Of a stretch of DNA of 64,000 bases, positions 1-8,007 are shown piece after piece. This DNA is from Ensifer sp. BR816 (lineage in GTDB: Bacteria; Pseudomonadota; Alphaproteobacteria; Rhizobiales; Rhizobiaceae), in contig NZ_KB905370.1 in the NCBI RefSeq assembly GCF_000378985.1, forward strand, positions 2,735,210 to 2,799,209, given 5' to 3'. Positions within the stretch are counted from its first letter, which is position 1. Each line of letters opens with the position of its first letter. The position numbers and the translations under genes were made by a program. The notes beneath the pieces are model-generated. The model was not told the origin of the DNA and made no database searches. It was given only the letters and a program-made list of their open reading frames with translations.

Positions 1-23
1 TTGCTTTTTGGAGGGCGGTTGCG

Positions 24-1277
24 ATGGGGACATTACCTCCGCTAACGGCCATGAGCTTGCCCCTACGGGTTTGGGGCGCGTATGTTTTGGCGATCGTGCT
101 GTTGGCAATCGGACTTCTAATCGGTCCGGCGGCGCGTGCGTCTGCCAGTGACTATCGGCTCAATACCGGGGATGTTCTGACATTTGACTTCCTCGACGAT
201 GCCGAACTGCCGATCACCGCGACCGTTTCCGGCAACGGCGAAGCACAGTTCCCGCTCATCGGCGGGGTCAACATCGTGGGTCTCACGATAACGGAGGCCT
301 TGGAAAAGCTTGGCAACGAATATCGCCGACGCGACATCCTCGTCGATCCAAAGCTGTCTCTTAACATCTCGACCTTCAGGCCAATTTTCGTCCTCGGTGA
401 GGTCAGGACCCCCGGTTCGTTTCCTTTCTTCAGCGGTCTGACGGTAGAGCAGGCCATCGGCCTTGCAGGCGGTATGCAGATCGTCGCGTCGAACGCCTCC
501 GACCGGCTCGTCACACGCGCGCGCCTGCGTGCGGAGGTAGAAGCAGCAACAGCCGAAATCGTTCATGAAGCCGTCTATGCGGCGAGGCTCTCGGCGCAGT
601 TGAAATCCAGCGAGAAGATCGACCTGAACGATGTCCCGGAGATCGCCCGCACCTATGTCGAAGGCCTGCCGTTTGATAGCGTCACCGAGCTCGAGGAGAA
701 GATCCTCAAGGAGGATCTCGCCGCCTATAGATCGCAAGCGCAAATTCTGACGGAAGGGATCGCCCAGGCCGAGGGCGGGATAGAGATCCTGAACGAGCTC
801 GTGCAGCAGCAAAAGGACATAGTGAGCAACAGCCTTGAGGACGTGGAGCGCATCGGCGCGCTGCGCAAGCGGGGGCTGAACACCGAAAGCGAGCTCTCTC
901 GCGCGGAGAACAGCGCGGGAACGGAGAAGGCCCAACTCCTGCAAACCTTCGCGACTCTCGCGCGTACGCGCCAGGAGTTGAGCGAGCTGAAGCTGCAGCT
1001 GGCAAAGCTCGCCGCCGACAGGAAGAAGGACATACTGACCCAGCTCCAAGAGCGTGAAATTGCCATCAAGAAACTGATTTCGGAGCAACACGCCGCTGAA
1101 GAGCAAATCCTCCTCATGGCCGCCGTGGCCAAGGATGAATCGAGAAAAAACCAAGTCTCATTTGCCTACGAGATCCGTCGGAACCCGGTTGGCGGCAAAC
1201 CGACCAGCTTTGAAGCGTCCCTCGTCACGGAAATGCTGCCGGGCGATGTTGTCGTGGTCAGTATCGCCGGAATGTAA
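24..1277 (+). CDS. ExoF-like periplasmic/outer-membrane polysaccharide export protein
   Basis: This 417-residue protein belongs to the Wza/ExoF group that helps export exopolysaccharide across the periplasm and outer membrane. An N-terminal signal sequence (hydrophobic stretch about residues 18-38, ending near ARASA) is followed by the poly-export domain (YRLNTGDVLTFDF, then a beta-rich part to about residue 110) and a SLBB-like segment (VLGEVRTPGSFPF). Residues about 165-355 are rich in charged and Leu residues in a coiled-coil pattern, as in rhizobial ExoF; the length also matches ExoF (about 420). ATG 24 has a GGAGGG ribosome-binding site about 10 bases upstream. A sugar transferase gene follows 54 bases later on the same strand, so the two probably form an operon. 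The exact polysaccharide exported is unknown; the exoF1 gene itself is not implied. Confidence 0.85.
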   Translation: MGTLPPLTAMSLPLRVWGAYVLAIVLLAIGLLIGPAARASASDYRLNTGDVLTFDFLDDAELPITATVSGNGEAQFPLIGGVNIVGLTITEALEKLGNEYRRRDILVDPKLSLNISTFRPIFVLGEVRTPGSFPFFSGLTVEQAIGLAGGMQIVASNASDRLVTRARLRAEVEAATAEIVHEAVYAARLSAQLKSSEKIDLNDVPEIARTYVEGLPFDSVTELEEKILKEDLAAYRSQAQILTEGIAQAEGGIEILNELVQQQKDIVSNSLEDVERIGALRKRGLNTESELSRAENSAGTEKAQLLQTFATLARTRQELSELKLQLAKLAADRKKDILTQLQEREIAIKKLISEQHAAEEQILLMAAVAKDESRKNQVSFAYEIRRNPVGGKPTSFEASLVTEMLPGDVVVVSIAGM

Positions 1278-1331
1278 GGTTCGCAGGCAAGGGGGAGCGA
1301 GAACCGCGCTCCACGACCCAAGGACACTGAA

Positions 1332-2009
1332 GTGAAGCCCATTCGAGAGCACGCAGTCTTCGCTTTTCGTTTGCCTGCCGCGTCGGGACCATACCGTCTC
1401 AAGCGCGCTCTCGAGTGCGCGCTGGGCGGGGTGCTTTTCGTCCTCTGCCTGCCGCTGATGGCGGCAACAGCGATCGTCGTTTGGCTGAGCCTTGGGCTGC
1501 CGTTGTTCTTCACCCAGGCACGCGCCGGCGCGGGTATGCATGACATCACGATTACGAAGTTTCGCACGATGACCAACGCGCGGGGACCGGACGGCGCATT
1601 GTTGCCGGACCAAATGCGCCAGACGGCTGCGACGTCGGTGCTTCGCAGACTTCGTTTCGACGAACTGCCGCAACTCCTTGCCGTGTTGGTGGGCGACATG
1701 TCGATCGTAGGGCCGCGCCCGCTCCCGTTGGCGACGGTTGCAAGCTTTGGTGATCTTGGCCGCCTGCGCTCGCTGGTCGCTCCAGGTATGACGGGTTGGG
1801 CACAGGTCAATGGCAATACGTTGCTGTCGGACGAGGAGAAGATCGCGCTTGACCTCTGGTATGTCGCGCACGCGAGTCTTTGGCTCGATGTGCGAATTCT
1901 CCTGTTGACCCTAAGGACAATCATTTTCGGCGAGCGCGTAAACGATATGCATCTAAAAGTTGCTCAGGATTTTCTTTTACGTCATTCTCGCGGTCTGCAG
2001 CACGCGTGA
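1332..2009 (+). CDS. Undecaprenyl-phosphate sugar phosphotransferase (ExoY/WcaJ family)
   Basis: Bacterial sugar transferase of the polyprenyl-phosphate hexose-1-phosphate transferase family, 225 residues. It transfers the first sugar phosphate from a UDP-sugar to the lipid carrier and starts repeat-unit assembly at the inner membrane. Visible family motifs are KFRTM near residue 76, RLRFDELPQL near 113, GDMSIVGPRPL near 127, PGMTGWAQVNG near 155 and LDLWYV near 176. One hydrophobic segment (about residues 33-60) is the usual membrane hairpin. The size is that of the short ExoY form without the extra N-terminal membrane domain. The start is a GTG with AAGGA about seven bases upstream. It lies just after the ExoF-like gene, the same pairing as exoF/exoY in succinoglycan clusters. 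Confidence 0.88.
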   Translation: MKPIREHAVFAFRLPAASGPYRLKRALECALGGVLFVLCLPLMAATAIVVWLSLGLPLFFTQARAGAGMHDITITKFRTMTNARGPDGALLPDQMRQTAATSVLRRLRFDELPQLLAVLVGDMSIVGPRPLPLATVASFGDLGRLRSLVAPGMTGWAQVNGNTLLSDEEKIALDLWYVAHASLWLDVRILLLTLRTIIFGERVNDMHLKVAQDFLLRHSRGLQHA

Positions 2010-2160
2010 TCATGCGATAGCGGGCTGGGCAGCAGGTCCGGTGAAAGAGGCGATGGTTCGGGCCGGCTTGGGATAAGGGAGTCCTGCGCAAAGTCTGGAC
2101 ATATGTATTGTTGGCCACGCGGGGTGCGCGTGGAAGGCGGCAAGGTCTGTTGGAGGTTCC

Positions 2161-2847
2161 ATGGACGGCTCGCATTTCTCTTTTGGACGCACATTGGTCG
2201 TCGCTCCGCATCCTGATGATGAGGTGCTTGGCGCTGGCGGAACAATCGCAAAGCTAGCTTCATGCGGCGAAGAGGTTTTTGTCGCGATCGTAACCGAGGG
2301 AAAGCCGCCGACCTTCGACGCCGCGACTATCGCCAAAGTCCAGGCCGAGGCGAGGGAGGCGCACCAGGCCCTAGGCGTGCGGGAAACCCTTTGGCTTCGT
2401 TTGCCTGCTGCACAGCTTGCGGAAACCGCGCACGCGTCCGTCAACAGTGCGCTGCTTGACCTTATTCGGCGTCTGCGCCCCCAAACCGTGCTCATTCCCT
2501 TTGTGGGCGACATGCATATGGATCATCAGGTGACCTTCACCTCGGCGCTGGTTGCTTGCCGACCGCACGAAGCGGGGTATCCGAAGCTGATCCTCGCCTA
2601 TGAAACGCTCTCGGAAACGAACTGGAATGCCCCGTACCTGTCTCCGGGGTTTCTGCCGAATTTTTTCGTCGACATCACCGAACATCTCGAGGCGAAGGTC
2701 AAGGCAATGCAGCTCTTTGCATCGCAGCTGCGCGAACCGCCGCACGAGCGTTCCATCGCGGCGCTGCGTGCGCTCGCCACTTTGCGCGGCGCGACAGTGA
2801 TGCGCCCCGCGGCCGAAGCCTTCGTTCTGGTTCGACAGGTCGTTTGA
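2161..2847 (+). CDS. PIG-L/LmbE family N-acetylglucosaminyl deacetylase-like protein
   Basis: Zinc-dependent deacetylase of the PIG-L/LmbE family (228 residues). The family signature VAPHPDDEVLGAGG (about residues 15-28) supplies the His and Asp metal ligands and the catalytic Asp, and HMDHQ (about residue 119) supplies the third ligand region. Family members remove acetyl groups from N-acetylglucosamine-containing substrates such as GlcNAc-PI, mycothiol or bacillithiol precursors, or glycan intermediates. Here a polysaccharide or lipid-linked sugar precursor is the likely substrate because of the neighbours. ATG 2161 has GGAGG five bases upstream. The 150 bases before it contain no gene. A DegT aminotransferase follows 94 bases downstream. 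Confidence 0.85.
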   Translation: MDGSHFSFGRTLVVAPHPDDEVLGAGGTIAKLASCGEEVFVAIVTEGKPPTFDAATIAKVQAEAREAHQALGVRETLWLRLPAAQLAETAHASVNSALLDLIRRLRPQTVLIPFVGDMHMDHQVTFTSALVACRPHEAGYPKLILAYETLSETNWNAPYLSPGFLPNFFVDITEHLEAKVKAMQLFASQLREPPHERSIAALRALATLRGATVMRPAAEAFVLVRQVV

Positions 2848-2941
2848 GCTGAGACCACTGACCGCGGCATTGTCCGTTGGACCTTCGATGCACTCTTTCC
2901 GGCCCTGCCGGAGGCGGATGAAATACGAGCGGGAGGGGAAC

Positions 2942-4129
2942 ATGGGGCGCTGGCCAATCTACGACGAAGAGCAGATCGAGGACGTCGTCTCGGTCCTTCG
3001 ATCAGGGGAGGTGAATGCCTGGACGGGACCGCATGTCCGCAATTTCGAGCAGCGTTACGAGCGCTTTCTTGGGGTGAAACACGCGGTGGCCCTGGCGAAC
3101 GGAACGGTGGCGCTGGACCTGGCGCTGTATTCCCTCGGGCTCAGGCCGGGCGACGAGGTGATCGTGACCCCACGCAGCTTCATCGCCTCGGCTTCTTCGG
3201 TGCCGATGGCGGGCGGCGTCGCGGTTTTTGCCGATGTCGATCGCGATAGCCAGAACATCACCGTGGAAACGATCAGCGCGAAGCTGACACCGAAGACCAA
3301 GGGTATTATCGCCGTCCACCTTGCCGGGTGGCCCTGTGACATGCCGGCGATCATGGCATTCGCGCGCGAAAACGGGCTGTGGGTGATCGAGGATTGCGCC
3401 CAGGCGCATGGAGCCGAAATAGATGGCCGGCCGATCGGCAGCTTCGCCGACATCGCCGTCTTCTCATTCTGTCAGGACAAGATCATTACCACCGGAGGCG
3501 AGGGCGGGCTCGTGGCGATGAACGACGACGAGCTTTGGCAGAAGGCGTGGAGCCGCAAGGACCACGGCAAGTCTTTCGATGCCGTCTACAACAGAGAGCA
3601 CGCACCCGGGTTCCGCTGGCTGCACGAATCGATCGGGACAAACTGGCGCATGACGTCTATCCAGGCGGTGCTGGGATCGCGACAATTGCTACGCCTCGAG
3701 CAATGGCGCAGCATCAGGGCGCACAATGCTTCCATCCTCGCCAAGGCCGCCGAGGAGATCGATGCTCTGCGTACGCCCCTTCCGCCGTCGGGAACCCGGC
3801 ATGCCTGGTATCGGTTCTACACTTTCTTGAGGCCGGAGCGTCTGATGCCGGAATGGAGCAGGGACCGGATCGTCAGGGAGATCAACGGTGCCGGGGTCGC
3901 CTGCTTCACCGGTAGCTGCTCGGAGATTTACCTCGAGAAGGCTTTTGTGAACTTGGACATGGGGCCGGTTGAGCGATTGCCGAACGCGCGGGAACTCGGA
4001 GAGACGAGCCTCGCATTCCTCGTCGATCCCGCTCTCGACACGGCTGCCGTGGGGAGGGCTGCACAGGTTCTGCGTGAGGTCATGGCAAGCGCCAGCCCGA
4101 CGAGAGAAGCGCGCCGCCGGACGTCATAG
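2942..4129 (+). CDS. DegT/DnrJ/EryC1/StrS family PLP-dependent sugar aminotransferase
   Basis: PLP enzyme of the sugar aminotransferase family (395 residues from the chosen start), expected to make an amino sugar on a nucleotide or to act in AHBA-type synthesis. The protein shows ANGTVALDLAL (phosphate-binding region), VIEDCAQAHGA with the PLP-ring Asp, and FSFCQDKIITTGGEGG where the Lys should form the Schiff base. The reading frame opens at 2870, but ATG 2942 (MGRWPIYDEEQ) has a close GGGAGG site about five bases upstream and fits the family N-terminus better; ATG 2918 is the alternative. Together with the PIG-L deacetylase it suggests an amino sugar in the polysaccharide made here. Confidence 0.85.
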   Translation: MGRWPIYDEEQIEDVVSVLRSGEVNAWTGPHVRNFEQRYERFLGVKHAVALANGTVALDLALYSLGLRPGDEVIVTPRSFIASASSVPMAGGVAVFADVDRDSQNITVETISAKLTPKTKGIIAVHLAGWPCDMPAIMAFARENGLWVIEDCAQAHGAEIDGRPIGSFADIAVFSFCQDKIITTGGEGGLVAMNDDELWQKAWSRKDHGKSFDAVYNREHAPGFRWLHESIGTNWRMTSIQAVLGSRQLLRLEQWRSIRAHNASILAKAAEEIDALRTPLPPSGTRHAWYRFYTFLRPERLMPEWSRDRIVREINGAGVACFTGSCSEIYLEKAFVNLDMGPVERLPNARELGETSLAFLVDPALDTAAVGRAAQVLREVMASASPTREARRRTS

Positions 4130-4192
4130 TTCCCTGCGACGCAACGGCCGAAGCATTGGCTGGCAAGCAGTCGATGCAGTGTCCGCGCATTC

Positions 4193-5359
4193 TTACTGGC
4201 GCGTCTCGGAAGCCTTCGCCTTCATTTCATCCCACAGCGACGACGCGGTATTTGCGAAAGCTTTGTATCCGGATTCAAACGGGTGGCCATCGCTGTCCGG
4301 ATAAAAGCGCTGTCCGGCCAGGATGGCGTCCTGCAACGCGTCGGCAGTTGCAGGAGCGGCACTGCGATAGGGCAAATCAAGCCGCTCGGCGATCTCCCGG
4401 ATTTTTTCTTCAAGCGCTAGCTGACGTTCAACGCTATCGATGAAACCGGGGTCGGCGCTTGCAAGTTGACCCCGGCGACGCAGATGTTCGTAGATCACAC
4501 GCTCCTTTGTCGGAAGAACCAAAAGGCCGACCCGGCCCCGCCCTCGTTCGGCCCAATCGGCCGCAAAGCGTTCAAAATCCGCAAACATTGCGGCGATCTC
4601 GGGCGCGCTCAGATCGGCCATTTGACCCGCTTCGGCGGCATAGCGCCTCGACACGGGCGGACATCCGTCCGGAAATAAATAGTATTCGGATAATTGACGA
4701 TCACCGTCCGCGAAAAAGCGAGCGTACAGGCTCTTCGCCCAGTCCCTTACCGCATAGTGGTAGGCGCTCAGAATAGCGACATTCTCGAAGAGCTTGGTCT
4801 TGAGGCTTGCCGACCGCGCCTTGGTGCATTGCGAGGGGCCACCGGCCCGACCGGCGAGGGCCTGCAACTGAAGTCGGTCCTGCTCCGCATGCCAGAAGTC
4901 GGAACGTGCATCCATGATATCGCACGCGGAAAATACTATTGCGAAGTCGTTGCCGGGGAAAACGGCGACAATAGCGCCTTTCGCGCCGGCAGCCAGCGCG
5001 TCGAGCACGAGCGCGTGGTACGTGTAAATTCCGTAGCTACCAACGCCAAAATTATAGGTGGGTTCGCCTGTCATTGCCGCGAAGGCCGCCGGCCAGGCAT
5101 GAGCGCTGTCGACGTTGTTGCCATATGTCATTGAATCGCCGACAGCCGCGACCTGGAAACCGTGATGTGCGCCCGCCAGATTCCGGAAGCCGTCCTCGTC
5201 GACGTCGCCAAGGGCAGGATCGAGCCGATAGCCGTACTTCTCGTCGATACGCCGATGCGACTGCGTGCCGATCGGAAACGGTGTAAACATGCGCAGCATT
5301 GTTTCCACGGCGCCCAGCGACAGGGTCAGCGAGACCAACAGCATGATCAGATTTTTCAT
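4193..5359 (-). CDS. SGNH/GDSL-type hydrolase or O-acyltransferase, membrane-anchored or secreted
   Basis: Protein of about 388 residues with an N-terminal hydrophobic signal or anchor (MKNLIMLLVSLTLSLGA). The SGNH block I is clear (AVGDSMTYGNN, about residue 80) and a C-terminal block V-like Asp-x-x-His occurs in PDSDGHPFESGY. Block III may be FPGNDFA. Such proteins remove or transfer acetyl groups on exported polysaccharides (AlgX/AlgJ-like, DHHW-type families). ATG 5359 is preferred over GTG 5371 because AAGG lies just upstream and the signal then starts with Met-Lys. It is transcribed opposite to the preceding aminotransferase (convergent, 63 bases between stops). Substrate is inferred from the polysaccharide context only. 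Confidence 0.7.
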   Translation of the reverse strand: MKNLIMLLVSLTLSLGAVETMLRMFTPFPIGTQSHRRIDEKYGYRLDPALGDVDEDGFRNLAGAHHGFQVAAVGDSMTYGNNVDSAHAWPAAFAAMTGEPTYNFGVGSYGIYTYHALVLDALAAGAKGAIVAVFPGNDFAIVFSACDIMDARSDFWHAEQDRLQLQALAGRAGGPSQCTKARSASLKTKLFENVAILSAYHYAVRDWAKSLYARFFADGDRQLSEYYLFPDGCPPVSRRYAAEAGQMADLSAPEIAAMFADFERFAADWAERGRGRVGLLVLPTKERVIYEHLRRRGQLASADPGFIDSVERQLALEEKIREIAERLDLPYRSAAPATADALQDAILAGQRFYPDSDGHPFESGYKAFANTASSLWDEMKAKASETRQ

Positions 5360-5823
5360 GTGCCTTATCACCTTTCCGCGCGATCGGATGAGATCGCCCT
5401 GGAATTGCGATCCGGCAGATCCTTCCGCTGGGTGCCAGCAGGCAACGGAGGGCTCCGATCGGGTTGTCTTGCCCGGTCAGATGACGGCGGATGTTGGATG
5501 AAGCGGTCGATCAGCCGGGCGACCACTTCGCCGACACATGCTGGCCCTGCTGTGGCCCGCTCTACCTGCATTGCTCTTTGTGCGCCAGGGAGATGTAAGC
5601 TGCCGTGCTATCGAGAAATTCAAGCGCGTATAAATTACAAAGTCATTGTTCTGTATTTCTATCATGCGTTTAGTGACTCAGCCAGTAGAAACACTCGGCA
5701 TACTAGGCCGTGTACTCATAAACGATAGCCAGCCGATGTCGGCTTTCGGCATACCGCCGTGTTTGACCAATCCTCCGCGCATGTCGGCAGCGCGGGACAT
5801 TGCTGCCGTTGCATGCGCGACGC
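5360..5823. other. Gene-free stretch of lower GC
   Basis: About 460 bases between the SGNH gene start and the acetyltransferase stop. The part around 5610-5720 is distinctly richer in A and T than the surroundings. Open frames here are short, lack ribosome-binding sites and show no recognisable protein. It presumably holds the promoter of the leftward SGNH gene; I see no definable site, terminator or repeat. Confidence 0.4.
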
Positions 5824-6312
5824 TTAGTTCTTAGCCAACATGGGCAAGACCAGACCCCACTGTGTTTCCTGAGGTGGCCCAAACGGCTCGAAACCCAGCT
5901 TCTTGTAGACGGCTATCGCCCGTGCATTGTCTGGATGCGGATCAGTCGCGATCACAGGTGCCCCCTCATCAAAGAGAGCCTGCATTCTCATGCTGATAAA
6001 TGCTGATCCATGCCCAACACCGACCATTTCGGGGTCTCCGATGTACTGGTCAATTCCCCGCGAGCCTTTGGGAAGATGGGCAAAATGGTGATCTTCCCAC
6101 CCGTGAACTGTGTAGTCCTGCATGAACGCAAATGGGCGCTCGGCGTTTGAAACAATCCAGCGCGCTACCCGAGGATCAGCCAAGTCCGCTTCATCATATG
6201 GCTCATCTGAATCCCACCATTCACGGACATGCGGGTTCGATCGCCATCCCATGAGCATATCGAGATCATCGAGAGTCACCTTGCGAAAACTGTATTGATT
6301 GGTTGTCATCAT
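5824..6312 (-). CDS. GNAT acetyltransferase resembling AAC(6') aminoglycoside acetyltransferases
   Basis: A 162-residue GCN5-type N-acetyltransferase. The sequence follows the AAC(6')-Ib group closely: FRKVTLDDLDMLMGWR at the N-terminus, PHVREWW, FAFMQDYTVHGW, GSRGIDQYIG, and the acetyl-CoA loop/C-terminal helix DNARAIAVYKKLGF. Members of this group acetylate the 6'-amino group of aminoglycosides, but chromosomal relatives often have unknown natural substrates, so resistance cannot be claimed. The gene is in a lower-GC patch flanked by non-coding DNA, unlike the glycan genes around it, which fits an inserted accessory gene. Two adjacent Met codons (6312, 6309) are possible starts. Confidence 0.75.
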   Translation of the reverse strand: MMTTNQYSFRKVTLDDLDMLMGWRSNPHVREWWDSDEPYDEADLADPRVARWIVSNAERPFAFMQDYTVHGWEDHHFAHLPKGSRGIDQYIGDPEMVGVGHGSAFISMRMQALFDEGAPVIATDPHPDNARAIAVYKKLGFEPFGPPQETQWGLVLPMLAKN

Positions 6313-6650
6313 TCGACCAGTTTAGCAGATCGCCCGCCGGTAGGGATGGGCTCAGAGCGGTCATCTTCGCCCTCGAGTATCTTGAGGCGAAGCGGATATT
6401 GAATTTCGGTGTTCCTGAGAGCTTTCCAGGATCAGCGCCGGTGGCAGAGCTTTGAGAAAGTCGGTTCTCCAAGTTGATTATCAGATGAAAAGTTCGCATT
6501 CTGTCGACAACGCACTTGCCATCGCGCCGTGGGGCGCGCGAGCAGGGCCGTGGCGCCGCCGGCAACCCTGGGGATCCGTCTAGCGGCCGACAGCAGCCAA
6601 GGCGTGGTCTTCGTTCCGATCTCTGGACAACGGTGGGAGGGCATTTCGCG
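6313..6650. other. Non-coding stretch upstream of a glycosyltransferase, possible gene remnant
   Basis: About 340 bases with no convincing gene. On the plus strand bases about 6315-6455 read through without a stop into a protein-like segment (GRDGLRAVIFALEYLEAKR, then a stop), which could be the tail of a decayed gene; this is a weak impression only. The 3' part must hold the ribosome-binding site (GGGAGGG at 6635-6641) and probably the promoter of the glycosyltransferase at 6651. Confidence 0.3.
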
Positions 6651-7832
6651 ATGGACAAGCGTGAAGATTCTCGGGTGCCCGGATTGCCGGGGATCGCCGG
6701 GGCAAGGATAACGATCATCGTTCCAGCCTTGGGCGCGGGCGGTACCGAACACGTCGTAAATCTCGTTGCCAACCATTGGAACAGCATCGGCTGCACGGTG
6801 ACGCTCATCACGCTGGAGCGGCCGGACGCCCAGCCTTACTACGATTTTGACCCCGGGATCGCCGTCGTCCGCCTGGGTGTGCCGCCCCGCAGAGCCTCGA
6901 AGTTGCGCTCGGCCTTCCTTGTATTTCAGCGATTTGCACGCTTGCGGTCCGCCATCCGACGGTCTCGGCCGGATTTCGTCTTGAGCTTTCTGACGCGAAC
7001 GAATGTCCTGACGCTCCTGGCGACGACCGGCTTTTCGATTCCGGTCGTCGTTTCCGAGCGCAACAATCCCGCCTCGCAGCCCTTCGGGCCATTTTGGCGG
7101 CGGCTGCAGGCAAGCCTTTACCCTCGCGCATTCGGTCTGGTCACGATGACCCAAGGGGCGCTGGATCATTTTCCATCCAGCATTCGCCGAAACGGATGGG
7201 TTATCGCCAATCCGGTCGACCTGCCGCGGGATTGGCAGAATAGGCGTGGAAAAAGCATTCTGGCAGCGGTTGGCCGATTGACCCAGCAGAAGGGCTTCGA
7301 CCTCTTGCTGAACGCTTTCTCCAGGATCGCGGAGGCTCATCCCGAATGGCGATTGGTCATTTGGGGGGAGGGTGAAGACCGGAGTGGCCTCGAGGCATTG
7401 CGCGATGCGCTCGGACTGCGGGAACGCGTAGAACTGCCCGGGATCACCGAACGACCGGGGCTTTGGATTGAAACCGCAGATGCGTTTGTCCTGTCCTCGC
7501 GTTACGAGGGATGGGGAATTGTCTTGCTGGAAGCAATGGCCTCCGGACTGCCCGTTGTTTCCTTTGAATGCGATTGGGGGCCTCGGGTGATGATAACGCA
7601 CGAGAGCGACGGCATACTGGTGCCGAATGGGGATGTCGAAGCCCTTGCGAAGGCACTCGACAGGCTGCTTGCAGATCGAGAGCTTAGGGAACGACTGGGG
7701 GCGAAGGCTGCTGCGAGCGCGCAAAGTTACATGCCCGAGCAGATACTTGCCGAATGGGATGCGCTAGCCTCATGCGTATTGAAGCAGGCATCGAAGAAGA
7801 ACTTACGAATGCCTAACAGTCGATCGCGGTAG
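6651..7832 (+). CDS. GT4-family glycosyltransferase
   Basis: Retaining GT-B glycosyltransferase of family 4 (393 residues). The N-terminal domain starts ARITIIVPALGAGGTEHVVN, typical of GT4 enzymes acting on exopolysaccharide or lipopolysaccharide intermediates. The C-terminal domain has AAVGRLTQQKGFDLLL and the E-x7-E nucleotide-sugar motif (YEGWGIVLLEAMASGLPVV), followed by NGDVEALAKAL. The frame opens further upstream (6516), but ATG 6651 has GGGAGGG nine bases upstream and starts just before the conserved domain. It is a cytoplasmic or peripheral membrane enzyme; donor and acceptor are not predictable. The next gene begins about 175 bases downstream. Confidence 0.85.
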   Translation: MDKREDSRVPGLPGIAGARITIIVPALGAGGTEHVVNLVANHWNSIGCTVTLITLERPDAQPYYDFDPGIAVVRLGVPPRRASKLRSAFLVFQRFARLRSAIRRSRPDFVLSFLTRTNVLTLLATTGFSIPVVVSERNNPASQPFGPFWRRLQASLYPRAFGLVTMTQGALDHFPSSIRRNGWVIANPVDLPRDWQNRRGKSILAAVGRLTQQKGFDLLLNAFSRIAEAHPEWRLVIWGEGEDRSGLEALRDALGLRERVELPGITERPGLWIETADAFVLSSRYEGWGIVLLEAMASGLPVVSFECDWGPRVMITHESDGILVPNGDVEALAKALDRLLADRELRERLGAKAAASAQSYMPEQILAEWDALASCVLKQASKKNLRMPNSRSR

Positions 7833-8007
7833 CGCCTCCCGAAGGGCCTGGCGCGGTGGTTGCACCCTTGTCGGCGTCGATGGCGATCTCCTGCAGCAGC
7901 GCTGCGGGTCTGAAAGCGGCCGAGCGTTTTCCGACCTGACGTTCGCCGCAAATATTTGATATGGTTGGCGTTGCACGATGATCCAAGGCTATCGTGGGGG
8001 CGGTTGC

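Noticed and set aside
5162..5728. 188-codon plus-strand frame extending into the low-GC gap
   Set aside because: It starts inside the SGNH gene on the other strand, has no ribosome site and no protein-like motifs.
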